Shown here: one piece after another, positions 13,840 to 26,334 of the stretch
Layout of the letters: the number at the start of each line of letters is the position of its first letter
How positions within the stretch are numbered: the stretch's first letter is position 1
NCBI GenBank assembly: GCA_027924645.1
Contig: BSBN01000233.1
Location: forward strand, 10,496,501-10,560,500
Source of the DNA: Cunninghamia lanceolata
Lineage: Eukaryota > Streptophyta > Pinopsida > Cupressales > Cupressaceae
Direction of reading: 5' to 3'
Length of the DNA: 64,000 nt
The notes under the pieces: model-generated
Told to the model about the DNA's origin: nothing
Seen by the model: only the letters and a program-made list of their open reading frames with translations
The model's database searches: none
Position numbers and translations under genes: made by a program

Positions 13840-15176
13840 CTTCCTTGTCTAGGAAGTCTTCATTTATTAGCTCATCCCAGGGAATGGGATTATCATCTAA
13901 CTAATTAGTGATTACTCATCCATTGATAGACTTTTGGTTAACATAGGTCAGCTCAAATTTGCTCAGCAATGTCAAGAATTGTCATGCCCTTCTAAACATC
14001 ATTGGTTGTTTTAAGAAGGTTCTTAATTTATCTAATCGTATGATGACTTTTGTTTCATGATTCAACATGTAGTGACATAATAATATTGTAGCAAATACTA
14101 TGGATAGGCACTCCTTTCTATCTTGGGTGTAGTTTTTTTCATAATCGAGCAAGGTTTGACTAATGAAATATATTACTATTTCTCTTTTGTCATTGTATTT
14201 TTGAGTCAGCATGCATGCTATTGAAACTTCTATCACTCTAACATAAAAATGAAAGGCCTATCATGCTTAGGTGTCATGAGCATTGGTGGGGCTAGAAGGA
14301 ATTTTGTTACTTGTTCAAAGGTGTTTTGACAATCTATAATCTAAGTTATTTTTTCTTGCTTTCTCAACAGTTAATTGATTGGGTGAATTTTGAAGGTCAT
14401 ATTGAGTATAAAATATCATATTGTGCCTAATTTCCTCAAGAAAGTTTTTACTATAGTTTCATTTTTTGGAGGAGTGGCATTTAGCACTGCTTTTACTTTA
14501 GTTGGCTTTACATCAATTCCTCTTCAAGAAACTATAAAACTGAGTAATTTCCCTAATTTCAACCCAAAGACATTTCTTTGGATTTAACTTAACCTTGTAT
14601 TCATGTAATTGAGTGAAGATATTCTAGAGATCTTCAATGTGTGTTGATCATTGCTTATATTTGGCAAGCAAATCATCTACATATGTTTATACTATTTTAT
14701 GGATGAGGTTGTGAATGGTTTTGTGAATGTTGTTTTGTTTTGATTAGCCTCCATAATATTAATTTGATTGTAACCTAAAAATCCATCCATAAGAGAAAGG
14801 ATTCCATATCCAACACTTGAATCTATGATTTAATCTATGTATGGTAGAGGAAAGTTATCTCTGGGACATGCTTGATTAATATCCCTGAAATCAAGACATA
14901 TTCAGAACTTACCATTCTTTTTAAGGATCAGGACAATATTTGACACCCAATTTGAATAATCTACTTTCTTGATGAATCCAAAATTTAGTAATTTCTTTAG
15001 CTCTTCTTTCACCATTTCTACCACTTGGTGTTTTATGGGTCTTAGATTCTATTTTATCAGTTTTGCCTCCTCAAGTTTTGTTACTAGGTTATGCACAACA
15101 ATATTTGGGTCTAAGATAGACATGTCTACGTACATCCATGCAAATAAATCAAAGAACTCAATGAGAAACATAGTAT
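13840..15176 (-). pseudogene. Ty3/gypsy reverse transcriptase and RNase H pseudogene (element A)
   Basis: The reverse transcriptase copies element RNA to DNA and the RNase H region degrades the RNA strand. From about 15170 downward on the minus strand one reads a segment like the start of Tat-type RTs (FDLFAWMYVDMSILDPNIVVH). It continues with a FIKKVDYSNWVSNIV..KKNGK..ICLDFRDIN region and a DNFPLP..SLMDGFLGYNQI region. The RNase H remnant is at 13982-14236 (YFISQTLLDYEKNYTQ..KECLSIVFAT). The catalytic YxDD region is too broken for me to place confidently. Just after RNase H a LLSKFELTYVNQKSINGXVI segment matches the tether that in Tat elements often precedes a second RNase H, but no second RNase H follows here. 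Interrupted at its 5' side by solo LTR 2. Confidence 0.85.
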
Positions 15177-16745
15177 TGGACTACACCAGACAACTAAGAG
15201 GGGGGTGAATCAGTTGTCCTAAAACTTTTAGCCAATTATGAACATCAACTTATCAATTACTTATATTCTGATATAACCTTGAAAGCATAAAATGAGAAGC
15301 TCAACACAATAACATAATCAACATAGGAGACACTAGATTTTTATTGGAAAACCCTAAAAGGGAAAAACCATAGTAGGTGTTAGCCCACAAAAATATATAA
15401 GTTATATAAATATTGAAAAATAAAGGCTCACTGCCTACGAGGCTCACTGCCCAGATTGTTCACTACAAAGAATGGCTCACTGCCCAGATTGTTCACTACA
15501 AAGAATGGCTCACTGCCAAAGGGTGGCTCACTACCAAGGGTTGGCTCACTGCCAAAATGGTGAACTGATTAAGTATCATCTACTCCATGCCTGAGTTTAG
15601 TTCCTTGGAAGTACAATAAAACTTCTATGCTCTGCTCTTTCACACCTTCGCACTTATCTCCTCATCTTCGCACACTCATCCATTTTTCACAACTCTATTA
15701 CATGTTTTTATACAATTCATCAACCTTGGAAAGTACATCAAGGTCAGCATTATTTTCATCAACCATTGGAGCAATCTCCAAGGTCAGCATTACAAAACAT
15801 ACACAGAAATAGGTCTAGACCTATTACAAAATTTAGTTAAGGAAAGATGAAGATAAGTAAGATGAACACGCCATACCTTAGTTGGAACTAAAATACAATC
15901 CACCACACCACAACATGCTTCTACAATCTTCAATACGTCTCTACAAACAGTGAAAAAAACCATGTCAGCCAAGACTAGAGTTAACACTAGGTTTTCTAAG
16001 AACATTCTTCTTTCACAATCCACACTTCTCTTTGCAGACTAATCCAAACATAGGAACATGAACAAGAGACATCCACAAGCACATTGCAATCACCAAGAAC
16101 AACCACATGATCTCTAACCATTCTGTCAAGAAGATTCTTCAAAATGGAGCATAAGAACAACACTGTCAGCTACTATCATAAATAAAAGATAGCTTGCGGA
16201 CCACCAAATCATGAACCATTGGTGTTGAAGGAACTTAACATTATCTCATACTTATCTCTAGAACCATATATCAAAATACTTCAATGCAGAGGAATGCGGA
16301 GCATAAAACTTTCTCCCTGTATTTGCCAAACATATAGAAAAAGTTGTTTTCACTGTGGTGAACATAACTCACTAAATTATTCATAAGGGATACTCAAACT
16401 TGAAACATAGCATCTTCATATGGACTTCTAAATAACTTCCAATTTGCAAACAAAGATATTGATTCTTCAGAAAATATGGAGCATTCTTCTAGACTATTCT
16501 TCTGTATGCAATACATTGTTTCCACAGCAACTCACTATTTCTACCAGAGAGGCTAATTTTCTTAATATCCTCAACATTAAGATTACTTAGATAAGTAAAT
16601 ACAAATCATCTTACTCATTACAAGAAGACAACAGGATAGGAGCACAGTTCACACCTATTGAATTTTTCCCAAACTAGATACTCCCCAGTTATCCCTACAA
16701 GGTAGCCATCATTGATCAATAGGATTTCTGGGCCAGGGGGCCAAT
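15177..16745 (-). repeat. solo LTR 2 inserted in element A
   Basis: It interrupts the RT reading frame of element A and is bounded by 5-bp duplications AGTAT (15172-15176 and 16746-16750). The left end begins TGGACTACACCAGACAACTAAGAGG, carrying the CTAAGAGGGGGGTGAATCAG block of this LTR family, and a TGGAAAACCCTAAAAGGG block follows at about 15339. The right end reads GGGGGCCAAT where the family end is GGCCAACA, so the last bases are decayed and the right boundary is good to a few bases only. Inside, a short unit of the form GGCTCACTGCC recurs about five times between 15425 and 15555. No coding content, so a solo LTR. Confidence 0.65.
15425..15560. repeat. short tandem repeat of GGCTCACTGCC units
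   Basis: Units starting GGCTCACTGCC(A/C) recur at roughly 15425, 15440, 15474, 15505 and 15540, with two copies of a longer form that includes CAGATTGTTCACTACAAAGAA. A single related unit (GGGCTCACTGCCTGAGC) sits at about 17815 and about 32762 in element B's LTRs, so the array grew from a motif common to this LTR family. Confidence 0.65.
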
Positions 16746-17578
<833 letters not shown>

Positions 17579-18653
17579 TGTTGATAACTAAGAGGGGGGG
17601 TGAATCAGTTATCTTAATTATTTCAGCTTCTGAACTTTCTTAATAATTCATGTTGCATCAATTCAAATAAGCAAACATAACCATGAAATGGAAATACACA
17701 TGACACAATATTTTTGACGTGGAAACCCTGTTAAGGGAGAAAACCATAGGGTGATTAACCCAAGATTATATTCTCTGTTAGAAGAATAGAAATACAAAAT
17801 GGCACTTGCCAATTAGGGCTCACTGCCTGAGCACACTGCTCACAATAGACTCACTATCTACAAGTTGTAACAAGAAATAATAAGATACTTGAACTGATGT
17901 GAAGCATCTACACATGCTAGAGTTTAGTTCCAGGTAGGCTCAGTAAACTGATCTGCTGCACTTCATCCTTCCTCTTCTTTTGTTCTGCTGTCCTTTCACA
18001 TACCAGACCTTTCTTACTGCTTTCACTCTGCTCTTCTCCTTTTCTTTGCACACCACACTATATTCATTCATTCTCCTTATTGAAATCCATCATGTATATA
18101 TATCTGCACAAAGGATTTCATCCTCTTTCTAGTCAGCATCCGGAATAGTCAATATTTCCTAAACTTTAGTCTATCAGCTAAATCCTTGCTTCCCAAGTGA
18201 TGCGGATCAAAAAGAAACTTATATAAGTTGTCTAATAAGTCAGCCAATCATGAATGATACCTTAGGAATCTTTATCATTATCAACATCTCATATGGAATA
18301 AATTCTAATGCTCTGACTATCAGTTCTTCCTCTATCTGTTCTACCAAACTAGACCCCAGACTTATAAGCTTATATCTCTTCACTCTTTCAACACCGGAGG
18401 CTCAAACCCTGGAATCTATCACTCAAGATACTCCTCTTCACTTTCCCAAGTCTGTACTTTCCAAGGATACTTCCTCTAACAGATCCAGACTTGACTGTCA
18501 AACCTTCTGCATGCTCTATTCTTGCTTACCAGACCTGTAAGCTCTTCAATCTGACTTCCGGTAGAGACACACCATATCTTGCGGATGTGTGGGATGATCT
18601 TTGTTGCCATCAATGACAACAATCATGAAGCTCCAATGTGTCTCTTGTCAACA
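17579..18653 (-). repeat. 3' LTR of element B
   Basis: A 1,075-bp LTR with TG..CA-type ends (plus strand TGTTGATAAC at 17579, GTCAACA ending at 18653). It carries a TATATATA box at about 18094-18102 and the CTAAGAGGGGGGGTGAATCAG block at its PBS-proximal end. It is highly similar to 32524-33600 throughout. The plus-strand frame at 18250-18540 is LTR sequence, not a gene. Confidence 0.92.
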
Positions 18654-18665
18654 ATCTCCCCCTTT
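18654..18665 (-). other. polypurine tract of element B
   Basis: On the minus strand AAAGGGGGAGAT lies directly before the TGTTG start of the 3' LTR. It primes second-strand synthesis in LTR retrotransposons. Its exact match in form to Ty1/copia tracts is one of the reasons for calling B copia-like. Confidence 0.85.
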
Positions 18666-18898
18666 GGCATTGATGGCAACACTTAGTGAAAAATGACTAA
18701 GTGTTATACTATAATCCCCCTTTGTTGATGCTTTCTTCGAATGTACAATTTACCGGAGCTCCCCCTTAGCTGGATTCCACATTTTTCACTATTCCTCACT
18801 CCCCCTTTGACATCAATGGCAAAGGGTAGGGTCCACATACCAAAATTGCCCAAAAATTCAACTATACTTAGCCACATAAGTATATAGACAGGTTTTAC

Positions 18899-21800
18899 TT
18901 ACATATACTGTAATATGTCTACAAAGGTTGTCTCTAGTTGTACAACTTGTGTCACCCATCTTTGCTTCATCCTGTCCAAAATTGAGATATGACCACTCAG
19001 TAGGAATGCAAAAGCTTCTACCCTCTTGAGATCTATCAGATCACTGGTCCGGGTTGTGGTCTGGGCATATGTTAGAGCTTCATGCATGGCCTCTAATTTG
19101 GGAATAATCACCCCTCTAAGCTCACTCATCCTGTTTATTATGTTTTTCCTCTCCTTTTCAAGTTTCTTAATCTCATTCATGACTACAATAATTTGACATT
19201 CCTGATTTACTATGCATAGAGTGAGAGGATCAAAATTCTGTGAGAGGTTTAGCAGTTTATCCTCTTGTTCCTTTACTTTCTTCTCAATATCCTTGGTCAC
19301 TTTAGGCCAGGATAAACAAAATTTGTAGAAATCTCCATCATCCTTGAGAGCATTTTCCAAGCTCTTTATTCCAATATCCAAAACTCTCCTATCATTTGCT
19401 ATTATGCCTTGTAACTCTGAGAATCTCTTATCCAAAAACTCTTTCCGAACCTTTGCCTTAGCTGACTTTTCTAATGACTCAAAGTGAGTGTTAACAGAAT
19501 TAACAAGAGTTTTGAGATTACCAGATGTGGAGGCTGAAGAGTCCTTTTGGAAGGAAGGCATAATCTTCTCTAAGACACCGGATGCAACTTCTATGAGCTC
19601 ACAGTCTACCAGGTGAGACTTCAAAATTTTTTCTTTTGCCTTTGCTTGGGTGAAGGATGCTAGCTTCATGGTTTGCATCAGAAAGAGGGAATCAAAATTG
19701 AATGGACCTTGAAGCAACTCTGGTTCATCAAATTCCATCATCTCTTTGGTCAAGAAGTCCTTGACTACTTCTGCTGTGTCTCTTGCTAGAGACAAAACTT
19801 TCTCCCCTTCTGTAGCCTTAGTACTATCATCTGTGGTATTTTTTGTTTGACCTTCTTCCTTTCCCTTCACTTTTTCTCCCTTATCCTTTTGATCTGGAGA
19901 CTGCAGTAGAATCTGGGTTTACTTCTCCTTGGACTTCCTCTTCCGGAGCAGAGGAATCTAAGTCCTTACCTTTTTCTTCACTTGTCTCCTTAACCTCTTC
20001 TACTACCATCTTAGTGGTTTCTTCCTTGTCACCCATGGTAGAGGGCTTATCACTTATGCCCTCTACAATTAGAATGTTGAATTTTTTGTATGCATTCTGG
20101 AAGATCTATTCTGTCTCTTTGGCTATTTTGTCAGTTTCACCGAGCATAAGATGATTCATTCTAGCTTTGCTCTGGAACTCATCCTTGCAATCTTTGAAGA
20201 TCATATTCATTTGCTTTGGAGTGATTGAAGGAAAGAGTTGAATGGCTATCTGTTCCCAGATCTCAAGATTCTTTTCCCTAGCATTATTCTTTCTTATCTC
20301 TAATTCCTTCTCTAGGCTTTTGCGAATGAGAGATATGATTTCAATAAAAGCTTTATTATATACATTCAAATACTTAACTGTGGCTTCCTCCAGAATCTTT
20401 TTATCTGCTTCATTGTATGCATCATAGAATTCTGTTATTGGTTACAGGTTCCCATACATAGTGACTACTTTAACTACGTCATCTAAGGACAGAGTGGGCC
20501 TTTCAATGAATTCTTCTGCCATCTCTTCCTTGTCTTCACTGGTAGAGGGTTTACTGGAAGATTTCTTCTTCTTCTTCAGTTTCTTTACCTCCTCATCTGA
20601 TTCAGTTTCTTCATCATCCTTCTGGCTAACATAGGACCTTGTTGCCTTTTTCTTTGTTCTCTTTTCTTCTTTCTGGATGTCTAGACTTCTAGTTTTGATG
20701 CCTTTGAGCTTTTATCAGAGGTAGGTGTAGTCCTTTTAGAGGATCTAGTCTGGGAGGGAGCTTTTACCAGATCACTTTCCTTTTCTGCTTCTTTCTTCTC
20801 TTTCTCTGCCATTTCCATCTTTTCTCTATTTGCATCAAGTGCCTCCTTGGATATTCAAAATCTCTTAGCAACTTCTTCAACTTCCTTTCTCACTTTCCTT
20901 TTTGTCTCTAGTTGTCTAAGTTCCACATGAATCTTTACACTCAATTCTTCAAAGGTTCCAAACCTTTTTGCCTTGGGATCCTTGGGTTGACTAAGCATAT
21001 GCTGAACATGTAGCTCAACAATTTTCTCATCCACTTCATACCCCATTGGCATGATCCACACTGTTATTGGCTCCACTGCCTCTATTAGGAATTGATCAGT
21101 TTCTACCATAAAGCATATTGTATGTTTATATTTTTCAACTAAAGATTTGGGGATTCTCTCTCTTGCTTGCATCATGCTCTGAAAATTCTTGAAATATCCC
21201 TAGAGAGCTATATTCTGTGCCTTGGCATCACCAAGCCCATGTATATAATCTCTGATTTGAATAGCTACTAGTCTATCATTCTGCCTACCCAACCACTGGA
21301 TCCGGGAAGCTCATTCATGTAATAAAAGAATAGGCAGAGTATCAAGCCATCATACTTGAAGGAGTTCTTATTGTCCTTCTTTATCTTTTGTAGATTTTCT
21401 AAAAGTTGGGTTAGAAGAAGTTCACACATATCATAGTCAGCATTTTCTTTTAGCATTTGATAGGCTATATAAACTGCAGTTCCCAGTACTAAATTTTCCC
21501 TATTGGAGTGATAAATCTTGTAACCAATTATCATGGATGCAAATTTGACATCTGGATCAGTGATATCTTCAATTGTCATAGCTCTCTTGTCAAATTTTGA
21601 TCCAGTTGCATCACTTACTGTCTGATTCTTGATAGATTTGAGAACAGGTATCCCACCAGATGAGTGCAGACTGGTTACTACCCTAATTGCATCTTTGGTG
21701 ATTTTAAATGGTCTATTCAACCATAAGAAATTATCATGCACTCTGCTCAATACATACCAGACCCATTCATCTTCTTCAAAATAGGGGAAATGAATGCACT

Positions 21801-22071
21801 ATGCAAAATGCTTCTCCCAGATGGCTTTATACTGAGGTTTGATCTCAAAAGAATCATCTATTAACTGTTTGTGATAGATATCTATTAACTTTGATTCCCC
21901 AAATTCTTCAATGCTTGCATGAATGTAAACCCTAACATCTTCTACATATAGAACCCCATGCAGAATGCTTGAAAAGGCACCTAGGGGATCAACTTCTAGA
22001 GATTTATATGGATGCTTCTTAAATTTAGGGTGAGGTCTATCAGAGATCTTCACAACATTCAGAGTAGCCAT
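18899..22071 (-). pseudogene. element B large accessory ORF (non-pol, coiled-coil C-terminus), broken
   Basis: A roughly 1,050-codon frame occupies the place where pol would be. The chosen start is the ATG at 22071 (MATLNVVKISD), in good plant context, and it ends at TAA 18899-18901. The N-terminal 400 residues look globular. They include an ITKDAIRVVTSLHSSGGIP segment, then an FKYDGLILCLFFYYMNELP segment near 21310-21370, then a PMGYEVDEKIVELHVQHML segment. The middle (about 20550-20850) is Lys/Glu/Ser-rich and basic. The C-terminal 323 residues (19870-18899) stay open and are helical, with heptad-like Leu/Ile spacing and many Lys/Glu. Stops and at least three frameshifts break the rest. I do not recognise a named family. 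Layout and the FKYDGLI block resemble the ORF in element D's LTRs. Confidence 0.6.
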
Positions 22072-22650
22072 TTCCAAAAAGATTTTACAGAGAGATATTC
22101 AACAATGAAAAATACCTTTTTCATTTCTAGGGTTCGCTGAAAGAGCTGGATTTGTTTAGCTGGATGAAATGATTTCAATGGCTGATCTTTGAGAGTTGAG
22201 ATAATTTGATGCAGAGCCCCTTTTTCTTTTCTTCTTGAGTGCAAATGTGCAAATGACGAACAAATGAACTCTTTTATTTCTGGGAAATCCCTGATTTTCA
22301 CCCTAAAATAAATGCGCAACCTAATTCATTCCAGTTTGCCTTGTTTATCTTATTTGGAGACAACCTTTCCAGATCACTGAGACAAACTTTAGAGTTATTC
22401 TTGGAGAATAGTGATAATCTATCTTCCTTTCACTAATCATTTGATCTATCCGCAGATCAAGATTCCATAGTTTGAATCATGTCGAGTTTAACTGTGAGAA
22501 ACCTACTTCTCACCGGATGACTGAGGAACCGGATTAGTCCTCTACCTATTTAAAACTTCTTGTGGATCTTTCATATCTTAATCACAATTTACTTGGATGT
22601 TTCTCTAAGAACCCTTTAATCCATAATTTTCCTTGTGCTAATTACAGCAC
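22072..22650 (-). other. element B spacer between gag and accessory ORF
   Basis: On the minus strand, after the gag C-terminus, the sequence is full of stops and shows none of the protease, integrase or RT motifs expected in a copia element. The small frame at 22059-22319 has no recognisable content. This is where pol is missing. A candidate leader for the accessory ORF would lie here. Confidence 0.45.
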
Positions 22651-23143
22651 CAATTGACTGGCTGGGGGATAATGTTTTTCCTTGAGACTCCCCCTGAGCC
22701 AGAGCTCACTTTTTAGTTTCCGGAAGGAATATCAGCACCAAAGTCTGGTGCAGATCCATCCCCTACATTCTCTATACTTTTCTTCACCCAAATCTTGTTC
22801 ATTTCACTTTGAACTTCATCCGCATTCACTTTTTATTTTCCCTTGTCTTGATTTTGATTATGATGTGCCGGACCTCTTTTGTCCCAATTCTTGCTTCTAC
22901 AGAATTTGGCAATATGACCGGATCTATTGCAAATTTGGCAAACAACATTTCTTTGCATATTTGATTGATATCCTCTTGATCTACATTGATTAGCCTTGTG
23001 ACCTATTCTATTGCATGCAAAGCATCTACCATGGAATGAATTGTTCATTTGCATATTTCTGCATTCATGAGATTTGTGGCCATACCTTTTAGAGTTGAAA
23101 CACTATCTTGAGAAGGATGTATTAGTCTGATTCATTCTCTTTC
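22651..23143 (-). pseudogene. element B gag, zinc-knuckle part (right of the split)
   Basis: Gag packages element RNA; its CCHC knuckles bind nucleic acid. Two intact CX2CX4HX4C knuckles are read on the minus strand: CFACNRIGHKANQC and CQICNRSGHIAKFC (within 22833-23054). Just upstream (about 23055-23105) is a third with its second Cys changed to Ser, CFNSKRYGHKSHEC. A basic tail rich in Gln, Asn and Lys follows. The frame joins the left-hand gag fragment (31711-32487) across element E: removing E and one CTTTC copy restores a continuous frame through the junction. A stop lies between the third-last knuckle and the coiled-coil part, so it is a pseudogene. Confidence 0.85.
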
Positions 23144-25065
23144 TGGTGCAGGAGCACCAGGGCTCAATGCAGCCGTACATAGTTTTTGATTTTTCAATTT
23201 TGAGTTTGCAGCATGTAGTTTTGTTTTTCGAGTTTTCTTCGAGTTTTCTGAAAATGAAGTGGCGGGAGAAGCATTTTGTTTTTAATCAGTTTTTGAGCCG
23301 AGTGCAAGTTCAGTTGAAGGTGTTCAGTATTTGTTCAATGGTTAAACCTCACCGCGCCATTGAACCTGTCAGTTGAACCTCTTTGGTGAACCCCCGTGGT
23401 TAAACCTTGAGATTGAACCCCGCTGTTGAGGTTCAATGGTTCAACGAATGGAATATTGATCGGGGTGAGATGCATATCAGGAGGAGGTATGAAGGTTAGG
23501 CCGAAGGAGAAAGTCTGATCGATGGAGTGTTCATCGGCGTAAAGGGAGTCATTGGCAGAAGAAATGGATGTATAACCGACGATAAGAGGTCTCGCTGATA
23601 GCGAGGTAGATATGAGGCTTCGGCGTGACATTCGGTATCGGAACACAAAAAGAAAGTTTGGCCGATAAGTGATGGCCTGCCGAAGGTCTAAGTCATTGTT
23701 TGACTTATCAGTGTGAGGTTTCATATCAGAAGGCGAGGTGAAACTTTCACCAATGGCCGGAGTCACAGCGATGGGAAGCATCGGTGGAAGAAGTTTGGAG
23801 ATCACCGACAGTAGAATGTCTCACCGAAGATAAAGACATCGGTGAGAGATGTATATCGGCCGATGGAATTTCTGGTTGGCCGATGGTGGTAGCTCTTGCC
23901 AATCGGAGTGAGGGGGATTAAGGTTTCCCCGATGGAGTGGTAAAGGTTGGTGAAGTCCATCGGCATGAGAATCACTATCGGTGAAGGATGTGGGTGTCAC
24001 TCTGACAGTTATGTGTTACTCCGATGGAGTTGGGCATCGGCGTGAGAACAACTGTCGGTCTAGCGAAGAGAAGTTTTGCCGATGATGTTGGTTACTGCGA
24101 TGAGACTTAGTTTGGAGTCATCGGTGGCAAAAGCACCGACAGTTATCTTACATGTGTTCGGGCATTTAAACCCAAATGACCAACTGGAACTTGTGCATGT
24201 GGGACTAAAAGTTGAATATGATCGGTGCGACAAAGAATCTGTCTTGCCGATGGGAAAGTGTAAGTATGTTTCGATGAGACATTTGTGTTATCTTACCGAT
24301 AACACAAAGCCGAACCAGCAGTTAGAATATGAACCATCTGGTAGTTGAACCGTCCTGTAACGGACATGTGCAGAGATATAAAATGTAGCATTCGTTCTGT
24401 AGAGGAGTTTAGCAGAAGAAGAATCGAAGAAGTGAATTTTGGTGTGTGAAGCATTTTGATGTAAACAGAATTTTTGAATAGAAATAAAGTACAGCAGTTC
24501 AATCATCTGTGTATTTTCTTTTCTGTTTTCAGTTTACCATTCTAAAGTAGATTAGTCTTTCTGTTTCTGTAATTTTGTTTTCTTTTGCAAACCATGACTC
24601 TGTTTTGATGACTCCTCAAGTTCCACTGTACAGTATGGAGGTCATCAAGCAGAGCCATGATTTTTGTTTGTTTTTCTTTTGTGGGGTGGTTGGATTGCCA
24701 GCTAGAGGAAATGCATGCTTGTTCTAGGTGAGCTCAGTGAGGAGTCCAGCTAGATAAATAAGTAGGAAAATAGATTTGCAGGGGTGGAAAAGTAGAGAGA
24801 AAGAAAGTGAGCACCAAGCAGTCCAGACCCTTGAACAAAGTGAGAAGGGTGGGCAACGGGCTCAGAAAGTTATGTGCCATTGAGGTAGTACCTTGGAAGC
24901 AGTGAGGACAATGTATGTGTCCCACACCAAGCAGAGAAGTAGAGTTTTCTATCTTTGCAAAGAGTATGTCTTTTAGCACTTTGAATTGGTAGGAAGGCTA
25001 GTGTTGTCAAACAGTCCTGTACACCTATAGGATGCAGAGCAGGCAGCCTAGAGTCCTCCCTATCA
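23144..25065 (+). repeat. 5' LTR of element E
   Basis: 1,922 bp, TG..CA ends. Its first half holds a GGTTGAACC-type repeat array (about 23340-23450) and many ATCGG/CCGAT motifs (23450-24310), giving it more CpG than anything else nearby. TATA box TATAAAAT at 24377-24384 and AATAAA at 24483-24488 mark the U3/R and R end, so U3 is about 1.25 kb. Frames inside (for example 23335-23805 on the minus strand) are not genes. It is 8 bp shorter than the 3' copy, accounted for by one missing GGTTGAACC unit. Confidence 0.97.
24377..24384 (+). promoter_or_regulatory. TATA box of element E 5' LTR
   Basis: TATAAAAT, matched at 31017-31024 in the 3' LTR. It stands about 106 bp before an AATAAA signal (24483-24488), the spacing expected for promoter, R region and polyadenylation signal in a plant LTR. 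Confidence 0.75.
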
Positions 25066-25068
25066 AAT

Positions 25069-25080
25069 TGGTATCAGAGC
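25069..25080 (+). other. primer-binding site of element E
   Basis: TGGTATCAGAGC, starting three bases after the 5' LTR end at 25065, complementary to the 3' end of plant initiator-Met tRNA, the usual primer for reverse transcription in plant chromoviruses and copia elements. Confidence 0.92.
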
Positions 25081-25167
25081 AGTAAGATTTGGGTTATTCC
25101 TAGATAGAAATAGAAGAGTTGTATATCATCACCAAGTTCAAGTGAGTCTGTTAATTCATCCAAGAAA

Positions 25168-26334
25168 ATGGTGACTAATGCAGAGTTAGCAAAGAAAGTT
25201 GAAGATCAAGAGGACGAGAATAGACTCCTATAAGAAAGACTAGCAGAAATGGAGAGTAAGCTAGGCTTAATGTTGCAAAAGACTGAAGAAGTCAGCCAGC
25301 GAGTTAAGTATTCTAAGGATAAGGGAAAAGGTGTATCTGTAGAAGATGAAGAGCCCACACCTGATCCTAAGTTGGAAGAAGAACCATTCTTGAAAGCTTT
25401 GAAAGCAATGAGTGGTAAAACATTGGAAGGAGTACCACTTTTCAATGGGAAAATGGACCCAGATTTGGTCATGGAGTGGATAGAAGGACTTGAAAATCAC
25501 TTTGAATGTGATGGTGTAAGTGAGGCACAAAAAGTAAAGGTGGCCAAATCTAGACTCAGGGGAGCTGCCTTAACCTAGTGGAAATTTGTGCAGACTGAAA
25601 GAGCAAAAGAAGATAAGAAGCCCATAGCTACTTGGAAGGGAATGGTAGCTAAAATTAAAGAAGCATATATGCCAGAAGATTATGAAATACAGCTACATAG
25701 GAAGAGACAAAATCTGAGACAAAAGGAATTAGATGTCAGTGCATACACTAAAGAATTCCAAAAGCTATGGTTAAGGTCCAAAGTAATGGAGGATGAAAGC
25801 ATAAAGGTAGCAAGGTACCTTAACGGTCTAAAGTGGAATATACAAGAAGAAATCAGTTTGTTGTGTCCTACAATAGTGCAAAAATGCTATCAGCTGGCAC
25901 TAAAAGTGGAGGAAAAGAATAAGAGGAAACAAGACTCAAATAGCAAAGGAAGAGGAAGAGGTAGAGATAACAGAGGACACAAAGGAGGTTTTGGTGGAAG
26001 GAATGTTGATAATAGATCCCAAGCAAAATCCAAACTCACAGAGCAGAGTGGGGAGTCAAGTGGTAGAGGAAACCACAAAGGAAGAGGATCTAACAGAGGA
26101 AGGTCAGGAGGATCAGGTAGAGGATCCTATTTCACCAACATGAAGTGTTATAACTGTGGCAATCTAGGTCATCCAACATATAGGTGTCCAGAAAAGGCCA
26201 CATCCTCTTCTCAAGGAGGTGATAAGAGAAACCACTATGTCCAAGACAATGCATCCAGCAGCCAGTTACCTGAGGTCAATCTGAACTCAGAAGATGGAGA
26301 GAACTTAATGATAAGGAGAACCTTGATGAAGGAA
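25168..26334 (+). pseudogene. element E gag
   Basis: Capsid/nucleocapsid part of the polyprotein. The first ATG after the primer site is at 25168 (MVTNAELAKKVEDQED). A TAA at 25231-25233 and a TAG at 25576-25578 interrupt what is otherwise a single frame that runs on into pol. The capsid region matches the plant Retrotrans_gag type (PLFNGKMDPDLVMEWIEGLE, later WKGMVAKIKEAYMPEDYE and EFQKLWLRSKVMEDESIKVA). A Gly/Arg/Asn-rich basic stretch (about 25940-26130) precedes a single CCHC knuckle, CYNCGNLGHPTYRC (about 26147-26190). The TAG sits where a Gln is likely, consistent with CAG to TAG; the TAA probably replaced CAA. Confidence 0.9.

Noticed and set aside
23335..23805. 156-codon minus-strand frame, also present at 29918-30445 (175 codons)
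   Set aside because: It lies in both LTRs of element E, in the U3 motif field, antisense to the element. Length is explained by the repeated motifs, and no domain is recognisable.
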